Positions 1-10,695 of a stretch of DNA of 64,000 nt are shown in pieces (the first letter of the stretch is position 1; each line of letters begins with the position of its first letter). The stretch lies in contig CAXKWD010000005.1 in NCBI GenBank assembly GCA_964059195.1, positions 142,439,686-142,503,685 of the forward strand, given 5' to 3'. Below the pieces are notes generated by a model. The model searched no databases. It saw only the letters and a program-made list of their open reading frames with translations, and was not told the origin of the DNA. Made by a program: the position numbers and the translations under genes. Source of the DNA: Ectobius pallidus. Taxonomy: Eukaryota > Arthropoda > Insecta > Blattodea > Ectobiidae.

Positions 1-908
1 AAATCACAGAGAAATCAAAATATCTTAATTGTTCAGCAGACAAAATTGTTTATTCAAAGAGCAATTCTTATATATCTAACTAAATTTCTTCGGCAAACGT
101 TACGTAATGCATGTTTCTGGTGAATGTGTTCATCTGACTCCAATAAAATTAACATTACAAGGAAATATACTTTTTTGTTTTACCATACCACAATACGCTT
201 ATTACATGTGACGTAACGGTATCATAGTGATATCCATTTCGAAACCGATTTTCATTATAGCACAGGTGTGGTATCGATTATTATCGATGCGTAAACAGCC
301 TGTATTTAAAGTAAAAAATTTCTGATCATGTTAATTTTAATAATTAATTATCATACCAAATAAAAATCCTTTGGTTTCAACAAAACGGCCAAGATGAAGC
401 TTCAACTTGACCGGGCGCCATGAGCTGCCATCTGTAGCAGGAAGCAAGAAATATGATTATGATAATAATAATAATAATAAATAAATTTTATTGACATTAA
501 TCCAATATAAATTAGCAATAGACAGTCAGGTAACAGTAAACTTAAATTATACAAAATTACAGTGAGCTAAGTACTATGCCATAAGAATCTTAAATGTTTA
601 CAATTATTGCATAACCTGTCAATAGATCAAGTTAGAAAATAGAAAATAACAAAGTATCAGGATTACAGATCAGTCTCATTAGTGATACATAGAAATAAGA
701 CAATATTAGGACTATATTGTTACGATAACTTATATTACTATTAAAAAATTCATCTATATTATAAAATAGATTCCTGGCTAACCAGTCATGTACTCTTATC
801 TTAAGATATTTACAGGTAAATTTTGATAATTTATTGTCAATTTATTAAATAGTTTCTGCCCCATAATTTAACTATTTAGAAATTTTAATAGCCTATGGTG
901 TTATAGGT
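1..908. other. AT-rich non-coding DNA
   Basis: No gene or intact element seen. A short ATA tract lies at about 464-481 and is followed by AT-rich sequence that could be the tail side of an old retroelement, but I found no second copy in the window to support that. Confidence 0.6.
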
Positions 909-920
909 TATATATATATG

Positions 921-953
<33 letters not shown>
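909..953. repeat. (TA)n microsatellite
   Basis: Alternating TA with one interruption by a G near 920. Confidence 0.9.
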
Positions 954-955
<2 letters not shown>

Positions 956-1958
956 TATGGGTATTGGATCAAAAGCTGATAGCGAAGGGCAGCCGCCTCC
1001 GTTTGTTTGAGTGCATCTAAAATCTCAAAATTTAAACATTTAATTATGGTCGAACAAAAACAGTCGAATGCATCGTGCCTATCATGGTAATTAAGATATT
1101 AATTAATGGTAATTAATTAAGATAAGAACTAGTATATCATTTTTAAATATATTTATTAAACACAATGTGTACATACAAGTTAGTTTAGACCAGTTTATAT
1201 ATAATTCAGAATAATAGTCCAGTGGCCCATTAATATATCTTAGTTATATATTAATATAACTCGTATCTTATTGAATGCCATTAGAGACCCGTGGCATAAT
1301 GTACTATTCGTCCATTGGTGACCAAATGTCCTACCTGAAAGCTATAGCTAATATTCTGGGAGTGGATTGTCTACTATTGTGGGCTATTATTTTGTCATTT
1401 CTGAGTTATATGAGAATAATGGCTGACGCTAAGAATGCATTCACTTTATTATATAGAATTTAAATATCTGCTTCCGAGAAAACTGTATTCAGTAAAGGCA
1501 ATCAAGATTTATGCTTTCTTTTCATGAACCATGTGAAGGAATTTTCGTTCACTCTCCCGCTTGTCGTTCGTTTAAGTCATATTAACGAAGTGGATAATGT
1601 CGTTGAGTGTTATAAGATTCATACCATATTAAGAGGAAGGCGTGAAGTAGGGAGTAGAGAGCACATTGAATAGAAGCCACCCGAGCCTGGTTACTAGGCA
1701 ACGCCATAGTATCGTTTACACGGCTTAGCGCTCTTTCTCGGAATTTTCAAAGAATCGGAAACAAAAGAGGATCACAAAGAACTTATTTAAAAAGGAGACA
1801 CAAGACTTCCTAAGCATCGATCTTCACGGTGCTTATCCTAAGCCCCAGTCCAGCAACAGGCAACTGCTGTTGTTAGATATAAGAAATGTCCTTCTTGTAC
1901 ACTCATATATAGACCTACTAAAGCTAGTGAAACAATTATTAAAGGCAATATACAGTTA
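954..1958. other. non-coding DNA
   Basis: No gene seen. A 62-codon frame at 1275-1463 has no recognisable domain. Two imperfect copies of an approximately 20-bp motif (ATGGTAATTAA...) lie side by side at about 1084-1125. An RFX-type X-box is listed separately. Confidence 0.6.
1689..1702. promoter_or_regulatory. X-box-like palindrome (RFX site)
   Basis: GGTTACTAGGCAAC reads GTTGCCTAGTAACC on the other strand. This is an imperfect inverted repeat with the spacing of RFX-family X-boxes, which in insects act upstream of ciliary genes. No promoter or ciliary gene is visible nearby, so function is unsupported and the match may be chance. Confidence 0.3.
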
Positions 1959-2438
1959 CAGGGTGTCCACTGGTCGGGAAAATCCGGGAATCCGGGAATT
2001 TCGTATGGTCGGGAAAATCCGGGAAAAGTCAATGAATTTGTTAAAATATCCGGGAAAATTCGAAAAATTGCAAAGCTGAAGATATGAACTAGAAGAGAGG
2101 AAAATAAAACTACTCTAGATGAACAAATTAAGTTCCTGAAGAAAAAATAAGTGGGATCAAAAGGACTTTTAGACAATAATAGGCCTATATGAAGATATAT
2201 TTAATGTATTTTGCTCTTCCTTACTTTTGTATCTGTTATAACCTAAGTAATTATTGTTTGCAATTACTTTTTTTACTAAAAATTTTTCTTATTTAAAGTA
2301 TTATAATCCAATAATTTTTCTTACACAGTTATTAGAAAGTGCTTCACAATGATATTTTGGTCGGGAATTTCTGAAATGATCAATGAAAATCAGGGGATAA
2401 GTCGGGAATTTCTTCAGCATTACTTGGTGGACACCCTG
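1959..2438. mobile_element. Short non-autonomous DNA transposon, 12-bp TIRs, 5-bp TSD
   Basis: The element starts CAGGGTGTCCAC and ends with its exact reverse complement GTGGACACCCTG. It is flanked by the direct repeat AGTTA (1954-1958 and 2439-2443). Subterminal copies of GTCGGGAA and CCGGGAA occur near both ends, as expected for transposase-binding sites. The 480-bp length and lack of a transposase frame mark it as a MITE. The CAGGG start suggests the hAT superfamily, but hAT normally duplicates 8 bp and only 5 bp match here. It may be a 5-bp-TSD lineage or have a decayed duplication. Confidence 0.75.
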
Positions 2439-4045
2439 AGTTAGTTCATAAAGTCATGGTAATGGTTTCAAACAAAACAAAAAAGTGATAGGCCTACATA
2501 CACATACGGAGTGTTAACATATAATATATTCTAAAAGAGAGAAATATGAGTTTCCTGGCAGTTAAGTGACTGATGCCCACGAGAGTGCGACAACTTCTCT
2601 GACATCCGTGTAGTGCGTGTAGTCTAAACACCTTCACCAGGCGTTATAATCCGAAAATTCCTCCCTTCAAGCGGAACTAGATTGGTGTTTGACTAAGCAG
2701 GTTAATCCAAACTGCTTTAGTGTTGTGTAGTTAAGCAGGGTTCAGAGGGACCTTAGTTTCACTATTTCACTTTCTCGCTAGTTCGTAGTATAGTGAAAGA
2801 GTAGAAAAATCATCTACATAAAGCTTAGAACAACAATGTCTTATGAATTTGACTGCATATTTTAGGTAGATTTCGAAGAAAAATCTACCTATTGCAATCG
2901 ATACCATGTCATTCATTCTTTCATATCTTTACGTTTCATGCCTCCCTAAGTAATAAACCACCGTCCGTTCAATTTTTTTTTTGTATATATATATATCTAT
3001 ACGCTAGCGGCCGTAGGCTAATTTTGAAGATATTTGAACCAAATTCTGTTATGTTATTTCTAGGCCCAATAGTTCGGACAATTTCGTTAATGAGCAAAAT
3101 TGGCCCAAGGGGAGGGTCGGAGGAGGGGTTGAAATTTTGAAAAATTTATATCTCGACCCTATGAAGTATAGAGGGAAACTTTGTTTGAATAAATTAGTGT
3201 ACTCCCTATGGAGTTCACAGTGACACCAACGATTTGGGGGTTTTGGGGGTACGAGTAGGGGTGAGGGGTGGAAATTAGAATTTTTTTGAAACCACGTCTT
3301 GTGGGGTATTGTTGAAAAGCTCTTAATGAGTACTCTACAAATCAACAACTAGATTCTCGATAGTTCTCATATAAGGCGAGATTTGAATGTTTGAAAAAGT
3401 GCTCTTTTCTCTTTTTTGCGGTTATTATTGCGGGTTTGTCATGCCAAGGCTAAAGAAGAAGGTGTTGCGCAGCGACAGTAAATTAATCCAAAAGCACTTA
3501 GAAATCTACCTCAGCCTGTAGGCCTGCCTAAAAGGATTTTTAAAATTATAACAGTTACTTTAGGAACTATATTTATCATGCACTGTTTTTGTACATTAAC
3601 TCGATACGTACATAGTAAAAGTATATAAATAATTAAGTTTACACTAAATAGATATTTTAAAAAAGACTAGTTATGATGTAACGATTCCATGGCTATTTAA
3701 ACCTGCGATTAACAAATGCATTTTATTTTTCAGTGCGTAAAATGAGAGTGATTTGGCTTATCATAAAGTCTATTCTTAAATCCTTCATTAACTTTTTCAA
3801 AGAATTTAAAATGCCATCCTTAATTGTTAAAGACTGCCTTTTGGCACTGAAAGGATATTTAAATATTTTACATAACTATTTAATTAACTACTTAATTAAG
3901 CAAATGTAGTCTAAATAGCTAAACAAATTGTATTTTATCATATGATTACTGTGTACCACTAATGTATGTGTTTCATGTAAATTAAAACACATTGTATTCT
4001 TTTAAAAAAGTTCAGCTATCCCATTCAACTTGACAAACGGCTACT
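2439..4045. other. non-coding DNA
   Basis: No gene or element recognised. The stretch at 3060-3300 is G-rich on the plus strand with runs of GGGG. The frames of 82-99 codons there have no domain signature. Confidence 0.6.
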
Positions 4046-4110
4046 TCGGGCTAGCGCTCGTTTTGTTAACTTCGTGCTTGCCTGTTAAATTCTATATAAC
4101 AGTAGGCCTA
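4046..4110 (+). repeat. Interspersed repeat unit C, copy 1
   Basis: A stretch of about 55 bp starting at CGCTCGTTTTGTTAACTTCG recurs with few differences at 19148-19200, where it lies just upstream of repeat unit A. Class unknown. Confidence 0.6.
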
Positions 4111-4644
4111 TTACATCGTAAATAACTATGTCACATGTTAGAGGTTTAGTAATAAGATCCTGATGTTGCCCTTGGAGGCGAAAAGCTTAAATTCATATTA
4201 TAAAAAATGAATAATAAATATGGTTGAGGAATGGTAACATTTAATAAGCATGTTTTCTCATAACGCATTTTTTAATTACTAACCATATGTCCAGGCGAAC
4301 GTTTTCTCGAATCAACGTATTAACCTCTGACGGTTTGACTTGGCTGGAAATACACAGGTTTAATAAAATTAGAAGAAAAATAAAAAGGTTGTGAATTTTT
4401 CATGTGAGGAATAATGGAAAATAATTACATGATTTTATTGTGTTGCTGGTTTTAATAACGTCATTAAGTAAATAAAATAGTTAAACCGCAATTTTCAGGA
4501 AGGGGAGAAAGTGAAAAATAATAGAAGCTGGTTATTATAAACGCTGACCGGCTCTTGTGAAGCGCTAATTGTACAGTAATTAGAACATCCGTAAGCTATC
4601 TCGTTATGATTAATACAATCATTCTATGCCCTTATTAACACTTA
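4111..4644. other. non-coding DNA
   Basis: AT-rich; nothing recognised. Confidence 0.6.
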
Positions 4645-4646
4645 TA

Positions 4647-5368
4647 CAGGGCTAGCACAAATGCTTTACCCGATTTCATTGCTGTGTATTATGAAAAGTA
4701 TGAGGCTTACAATATTGAATCATATTCCAATAAAAAGAGAAACTCGCTATGTTCTGTTTAAAATTCGTTATAATTGGAGAAGTATCTCACTACACCTGTT
4801 TGACCGTTACGTGGTTAGATATGATAAGTGGCTGTGGCAGTTGCAAAACGGGCATATTGCATACTTGAATTTCACACAACAAAATCAGTAACCATTGTAC
4901 AAAGGCATTTCGTACACGATATCATGAGAATCCACCAAATAAACAAATTTGAAAATATATAAAAAATAGATTACGTGGTTGGTATTTGAGATTTACAGCC
5001 ACAGGATGTTTCTGTAAAAAGAAATCCACTCCATTGGCCTTCCTGGTCGCCTGACCTGACCACCTATGATTTTATTCTATGGGAGTTTGTTAAAGTTCAA
5101 GTTTATGTACCACTCTTACCAGTTAATCTTAAACTGCGGCTGTGGCTAGAGTCGACCGCAATATGCTCCAGTGTGTATGGATGAAGTTTGACTACCGTGT
5201 GGATGTTCTTTACGTGACGTGGGAAGGGCACATCGAGCATTTGTAGCAGTTTCAGGTTAAAATCTTGGTGAGTTTCTCCTTACATTGGTGTATGATTCAA
5301 TATTGTATACCTCGTACTTTTCATAATACACAGCAACGAAATCGGATAAAGCATATATGCTAGACCTG
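4647..5368 (+). mobile_element. Decayed Tc1/mariner-superfamily element with ~100-bp TIRs
   Basis: Inverted repeats of about 100 bp (4647-4750 and 5268-5368) match at close to 90 percent by eye, starting CAGGGCTAGCAC on the left and CAGGTCTAGCAT on the right when read inward. Both ends abut a TA dinucleotide (4645-4646 and 5369-5370), the target duplication of the IS630-Tc1-mariner superfamily. The inside keeps the 3' end of a transposase gene (5032-5246). The 722-bp size means most of the transposase is deleted. Confidence 0.8.
5032..5246 (+). pseudogene. Transposase C-terminal fragment (Tc1/mariner DDE type)
   Basis: Translation from 5032 gives WPSWSPDLTTYDF followed by LWEFVKVQVYVPLLP. 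This matches the third-aspartate block (WPP.SPDLTPCDFFLW) and the VYVPPLP segment of a common insect transposase family. After a frameshift between about 5150 and 5178 it resumes as FDYRVDVLYVTWEGHIEHL and a stop, the usual C-terminus of that family. The catalytic aspartate of the TYDF block is present, but the frameshift and missing N-terminal two thirds make it dead. It sits inside the inverted repeats of the 4647-5368 element. Confidence 0.8.
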
Positions 5369-5370
5369 TA

Positions 5371-6202
5371 TGCGAAACAATTTAAAAATCTGATTTGTAT
5401 AAAAGCTTATAATTTATTTTGTGGATGTGCAATGTTTAATATTAAATGTATTCAATAAACTTTCATTAGAAGTAATTCAGTCGATGGTCATGACACAAAC
5501 AATCAGCCTATGTGGTGACATAATTTAATTTTGTTGCCATGGTGCTCATTTATTCAAATAACAGGTGTTTCAAAGTGTGTTCAGATTCTCCACATGGGCA
5601 AGTATATTCGTCATCTATTTTTAGTTTAAAATATTAGGAGACAGCTGCCAAATTTATCATGTTCTGATATGAAATGAGTTAGTATAACATTTAGCACAAA
5701 AATTTGAATTGGGTTCTATGGTGTATTGTTGGAAAATAAAGCTCTCTTGTGACAGCTACTTTTTCCGGAACGTTCCCAGTCACTATTCCAGCTAAATCTA
5801 ATGTAATTCTTTATTTGCTTTTTAACAACAGGACTCTTCGAGTAAACGCAGTTCGAATCCATTGAAGTTGAAAATGTTGCCAAATCGTCAGCTTGCTCAT
5901 TACCTTTTGTTCCATAATGCCCACAATAAACAAATAATAATAATAATAATTATAATAATAATAATACTTATTAGGGATAAATCGTCTGTTCTCCATTGAG
6001 GTTCAGCAGGTGAATCCAGAATACACACATGCTATAACGCTGTTTAAAAAATAATGCATTTAACTGTACAGTTCATTTCTTGACAAAATTTCAGTTGTTA
6101 ATACAATTGCCTAGTTATTCCGCTTCAGGTACAGGTGGACATGTAATATCTACAACAAGTCTCACAGTATCTGTATGAGGATTTTCCTTATCTATAATAA
6201 AT
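5371..6202. other. non-coding DNA
   Basis: No gene seen. An imperfect (AAT)n tract lies at 5935-5966. Confidence 0.6.
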
Positions 6203-6210
6203 ATAATAAC

Positions 6211-6837
6211 TAGGGTTCGGATATTTATGACATGTCATATTTTTATCCTGACCTCCATTCTCGCCACAAACACAAATTAAACATGAATTGCAAATTTGTT
6301 ATCCTAATTAAATCGTTTTTATTTTGCATATAAAGTCATATTTTTGTCATTTGCATGGTCTTGGTCATATTTGTAATTTAATTTCATATTTCAGTTATAA
6401 ATTCGTTAAAAGAGCACAATTATTCAGTATGTGCACTAAATTGTCGACTTCAATTTTTCTCGAAAAAGAGTCACGAATATTTTGGTTTTGCTGTAACTGA
6501 AATGTGAAAGGACAATAACAAGTAATAGCACAATTACCTCTTCCTTCTTGTTGTTATTAACTTCCAATAGACATGTTTTAACACATTTGTAGCGGTATCT
6601 GGACACATTAACAGATTAGAAGTCCTTTACAAGCAAAACTGTAAATCACCTGTAAATTGTTAAAAAGTGATTATCTGATTGAATTAATGTGAACTAGTAA
6701 TTTAGTGTCATTTAATGGAACATTTATTTTTATAAAATACGTTATTTTATGAGGTCATATTTCGGATTTTTGGGTCATATTCAGTCATGTATACAGTCGT
6801 ATTTTCCATTTTTTTAGGTCATAACATCCGAACCCTA
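6211..6837. mobile_element. hAT-like MITE with 8-bp TSD
   Basis: Termini are TAGGGTTCGGAT and the inverted ATCCGAACCCTA. The flanking octamers ATAATAAC at 6203-6210 and 6838-6845 are identical, an 8-bp target duplication typical of hAT elements. GTCATA/GTCATAT motifs recur near both ends (for example 6232, 6755, 6774 and 6818), a likely set of transposase-binding iterons. There is no transposase frame in 627 bp. A truncated second copy lies at 15108-15360. Confidence 0.87.
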
Positions 6838-6845
6838 ATAATAAC

Positions 6846-7374
6846 CCACACAAAATTGTAAGCATGCAGTATACTTCAATTATTGTATTCCACTATTTTA
6901 ATTTGTGACAGTTTTATAGCCTACTTTAGTCTGTTAATGTTATTCAAAGATAAGAAAGTAAAGATAACGGGATACCCCTAGCTATACTTTTAGAGAGGAG
7001 ATTTTTTTTCTTTGATAAGAAGTGTCGTAGCGAGTAATGCTCAGGCATCGATTGATAGAAAAAGTGGTTCAGTTGGTGTGTTCACATTATGTGATGGGCT
7101 TGTCCGGTGGAGGCATCTGCTGGAGATAATGCAATAACTCGCAAATTGAATTGTTTAAACCTGGTTCTGCCATCGCTGCCACTCCAGTGCAACAGCGGCC
7201 TTTGTGGTATCTCCCTTCATTTTTTACATTCTCACATTCTAGCGCGATATCTTCACACCGCGCGCCGCCTTTAATCTGCTTGCTTAGACTACCCGCTCCA
7301 CTGCGAGGTAGGAGAAGCTGCTTATACTAGACGGCGCTGTTTACTTCGTATTTAGTGAATAATACAGTAATTCT
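6846..7374. other. non-coding DNA
   Basis: No gene seen. The part at 7020-7330 is less AT-rich than its surroundings, without a recognisable reading frame. Confidence 0.55.
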
Positions 7375-7580
7375 TTATTGCAACCAAATGGTCATACTAT
7401 GGTGAATGGAGCAACGGTGAAATGATATATGGCAATGTAAACAGGAGAACTCCGAGAAAACCTGCCCGACTCCAATTTGTCCACCATAAATTCCACATGG
7501 ATCCACCGAGATTCGATCCCAGGTCCCAACGGTGGAAGGCGAGCGGTCTAACCACTCAGCCATGGGGGTGACCCGTATGT
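7375..7580 (-). mobile_element. tRNA-derived SINE (minus strand)
   Basis: The reverse strand from about 7575 reads as a tRNA-like head with box A TGGCTGAGTGG and a box B of the form GGATCGAATCT, 72 bp apart in outer extent. A non-tRNA body ends in an AT-rich tail near 7375. Pol III promoter boxes in this arrangement are characteristic of tRNA-derived SINEs. No second copy was found in the window, so a decayed tRNA pseudogene with flank is the alternative. Confidence 0.6.
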
Positions 7581-7934
7581 AGTGATGCAATTACGATGTT
7601 CTTGGATCGGTAGTCAATTTCATATCAACGTCTTTTTTGCAATCATATGCTAGTGAAGGTAAATATACCCTCTTTTTCACTATACAGCGGCTAGTGTGTG
7701 AGAGATGTGACTCCCTACAATTTAGCAATTCGGCTTTTTCCCCCAAAGGTTATCACCTAAGTAAACTTCCCCCTAGTGTCCAGTTTGACAGAGGTTTTGT
7801 TAGTCGGTTTTGTATGAAGTAGCTGTTACCCGGGATGGAATCCAGGTCATCTAGTCCGTAGTCGACCCGTACTTGTACTAATAGGACATTAAATGGAAGG
7901 CCTCTCCTCCCACTTATACTAATACCGAATCTGT

Positions 7935-8162
7935 CGGCCTGGGTGGCACAGTTAGTATCGCGCTGGCTTTCTGTGCCCAAGGTTGTGGGTTCGATTTCGG
8001 CCCAGGTCGATGGCATTTATGTGTGCATAAATGTGACAGGCTCGTGTTGGTAGATTTACTGGCATGTAAAAGAACTCCTGTGGGACATAATTCCGGCACA
8101 CCGGCGACGGTCACAGGCCTTAGTTGCAATACATCCCCGTCGTTAAATAACCATGTACCAAC
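7935..8162 (+). mobile_element. SINE-B copy 1 (tRNA-derived)
   Basis: The head carries box A (GGCACAGTTAGTATCGCGC region) and box B (GGTTCGATTTC). It is followed by the body ending CGTCGTTAAATAACCA. The same order is found at 26731-26914, and in degraded form at 55750, 62150 and 62945. The matching head, body and tail in several places establish it as a dispersed pol III retroposon. It has no protein product and would depend on a LINE for mobility. Confidence 0.85.
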
Positions 8163-9328
8163 CAACCCGACCTGGAGAATATTCTTAAGCAGTATTACCT
8201 GATCATTCATGATGAAGATTTCATGTACTTATTTATTATTATAAAACTATGTATGTTATTATTATTTTATTGATTAGCCGTGGACCATAATATCACACAA
8301 GTAAATAATAATAACGGTGATGATGATGATGAATTTGCCTGTGACAGCCATGGAAGACTGTCCATCGACATTAAGGAATGCCGGAAATGATGCTGAAAGC
8401 AGCGATACTCACGAGCGATGTTGGGAATTTATGTTCGGTAGTTTAAAATCATGTGCTTCATTTATAATGGCTATTTAACGAATAAAATTTATTTTAAACT
8501 TCAGAAGTAGAAAGTGAATCGTCTCATGTTCTTGTTTCGGGTAATTTCTAGCTTAATAGTAATGAAGAGTTAAACAGAATTAAAAAAATTAATTAAATAA
8601 TTAATGTAATAATGGAAAATCGTTACGAACACACCGCCGCTTTAGAATGCTTAAACTTTTTTTTTTAGCCAACGTACTTATCTTTAGTAAATAGGAAAAC
8701 ATTTTTATAAGTTCATTTCTGAAAGAGGAGATCTATTTTTAGATATAGGCCTAGGTATTCTAATAAGGTCAATTTTAAGTCAGTAGCTTTATCCAATTCC
8801 AGAGTAGATTTGAATTTATCATTATGTACTTATGTACAGAAGAACGACATACATGTTCGTATTACCATAATTAATTATTATGTTTAAACCGTACGAGGTA
8901 TACGACTTCAAAATATGTGAACAAGTTTTATATAAATGCATGTAGGGCAAAGCACAGTCACTGTGACGTGATATTACATTATGCAGTGTAATGGCCATTA
9001 CATTTTCTCGCTGAGCGAAGTTAGAATTGTGCTTGCACGAGGAAAAGAGTTTGCAAGTCTAGCCCGCAGTGCGCGTGGGCATCATTAATCTGAATCCTTT
9101 GTCAGAACCAATGCTATTTGATGAGCGGTTTGTGAAATTAATTCCATCACTCACCCCCAGGTGGCATTAAAATCTAGACACATGCGCACATTGCGAGGGC
9201 TGTCCACTTCATTACGACAACGATACGCCTTCTGTAATTAGTCAGATGAAGTAATTCTGTACAGCTAAACGAGATAGAAATAGGTAAACTCAAGTTACCA
9301 TTTGTGTTTTACATTATACCCTGTGTTT
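8163..9328. other. non-coding DNA
   Basis: No gene seen. A short GATGAT run lies at about 8312-8330. The stretch 9000-9240 is richer in GC than average but has no open frame or known motif. Confidence 0.55.
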
Positions 9329-9329
9329 A

Positions 9330-9690
9330 TACGTGGCGCGTCCATAATGTAAGTTTCCCGGGGTCCGTTTACCAAAACAAAACACAATTTGTAGTAAATA
9401 GTTATCGCAACAGATATAGCCAGTGTTCATCTATTTTTCAACATATTTGCAACTGGAATTGAAACATTTGTCATAACGTGGGACCAACTTTTGAATACCT
9501 GTGTCATAGAAGTCTGCCTCCTGGGATTTGAACCACTGTCACAATCACCTTCGCCTCTCTGTTATTCTTTGTAATTTCTTGAGGTGTAGGGAAAGATGGA
9601 AATCACTGGGAGCAAGGTTCGGGCTTTAGGGTGGATGTTTAAACACCTCCCAGCCGAACTTCTGCAGAAGACTTGCTAGGAGGTCATACA
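9330..9690 (-). pseudogene. mariner transposase 3' end, antisense relic
   Basis: Reading the minus strand from about 9685, one frame gives LLQKFGWEVFKHPP, stop, SPNLAPSDFHL, and later WFKSQEADFYDTGIQKLVPR and YDKCF, ending with a stop at 9431-9433. These are the C-terminal third of a mariner (DD34D) transposase: the HPPYSPDLAPSDFHLF block with the third catalytic aspartate, and the usual C-terminal WFKSQAADFYDTGIQKL segment. At least three in-frame stops and a shortened middle section make it non-functional. Downstream the sequence continues to GGACGCGCCACGTA at 9330, a plausible 3' terminal repeat. The 5' two thirds and the other end are missing. Confidence 0.85.
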
Positions 9691-10611
9691 TAAGTTCTTG
9701 TTAGGAGGGTATAAGGTTGACAGTGTAAAACATTGTATATTCCTATAGATGTTCTTCATTCGAATAAGAAGTACTTGGGTAAACATTTTATCATTATGAA
9801 TGGTGCCATTAGTACCTATGTCCTATTAAAATTCCATGCTTTATGTTGCTGATTGTTCAAACCTGGCTTGTGGAAATGTTGGGTGGGGTTTTCAGCCACA
9901 AATTTTCCTCATCCCCTCAAAATCAAATGCAATGCAGTTTTCGGAGCGATCCCGATACCTATTTTGCCATCCCTTCTTTCTGTCTCATCCTTTAATTATT
10001 ATCTCTCTTGTTCCTGGTCTTGTGATCTTTTATTGTTCTCTGTATAACTGACTAGATAAGACATGAATCATGACCTACGCGAATCTGTCGCTTCGAAGCC
10101 ACTCCACAAATTCATATTGCTACTGCATATCTTCAAACTGTGATTCTTGTCTCGTCTTCCAGGTTATACCAGCCTCCGAATACTGTGTTCAATTACAATA
10201 CGTATGAAAAACAGTTTACTTAATCCTTCTTGTAGTAGGATAGTTGGATTTGGTGTTGACTCAGCTTCTGTTTGGTAAATAATTAGGCACACATATCCTG
10301 GAGATGAAGCCGAACATGACCTGGAGTTGAAAACGTGCTACCTCCAGTAGCATCAACCTAGTGGTCTAGGCTATATAAACTGAAAATCATTTTCTCATTA
10401 CCTACCGAATGTTGGATCATCTTGTCGTATGCATTACCTTCTCCTCATAAAGATTTTTGTAAAGAAAGAAAAAAAAAACTATAAAATTCGAAGGTCACGA
10501 CTTGAATAACGAAAACTTGCGAGTTTTATCATAAAAAAACGCATTGTTTTAATATATTCTATATAAATAAACTATCCAGCCAGCTATTTAACTAATTTAA
10601 TTAATATTTAG
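9691..10611. other. non-coding DNA
   Basis: Nothing recognised. Two overlapping frames at about 9836-10051 have no domain signature. Confidence 0.55.
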
Positions 10612-10695
10612 GAGAAAAATTCCTCTGATACCGGAATCCGAACCCGTACCTTCATCTTCCGTGCCGATGGTCTACCAGCTGAGCTGGCCAGGACC
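10612..10695 (-). mobile_element. SINE-D fragment (tRNA-like head)
   Basis: The minus strand reads CCAGCTCAGCTGGTAGA (box A) then GGTTCGGATTC (box B), ending in the tail motif GAGGAATTTTTCTCC. The same head and tail occur twice at 44455-44655. It is therefore a short SINE rather than a tRNA gene. Confidence 0.7.

Noticed and set aside
461..700. LINE 3' end on the minus strand (ATA tract followed by TTTTATTGAC)
   Set aside because: No coding similarity and no second copy in the window.
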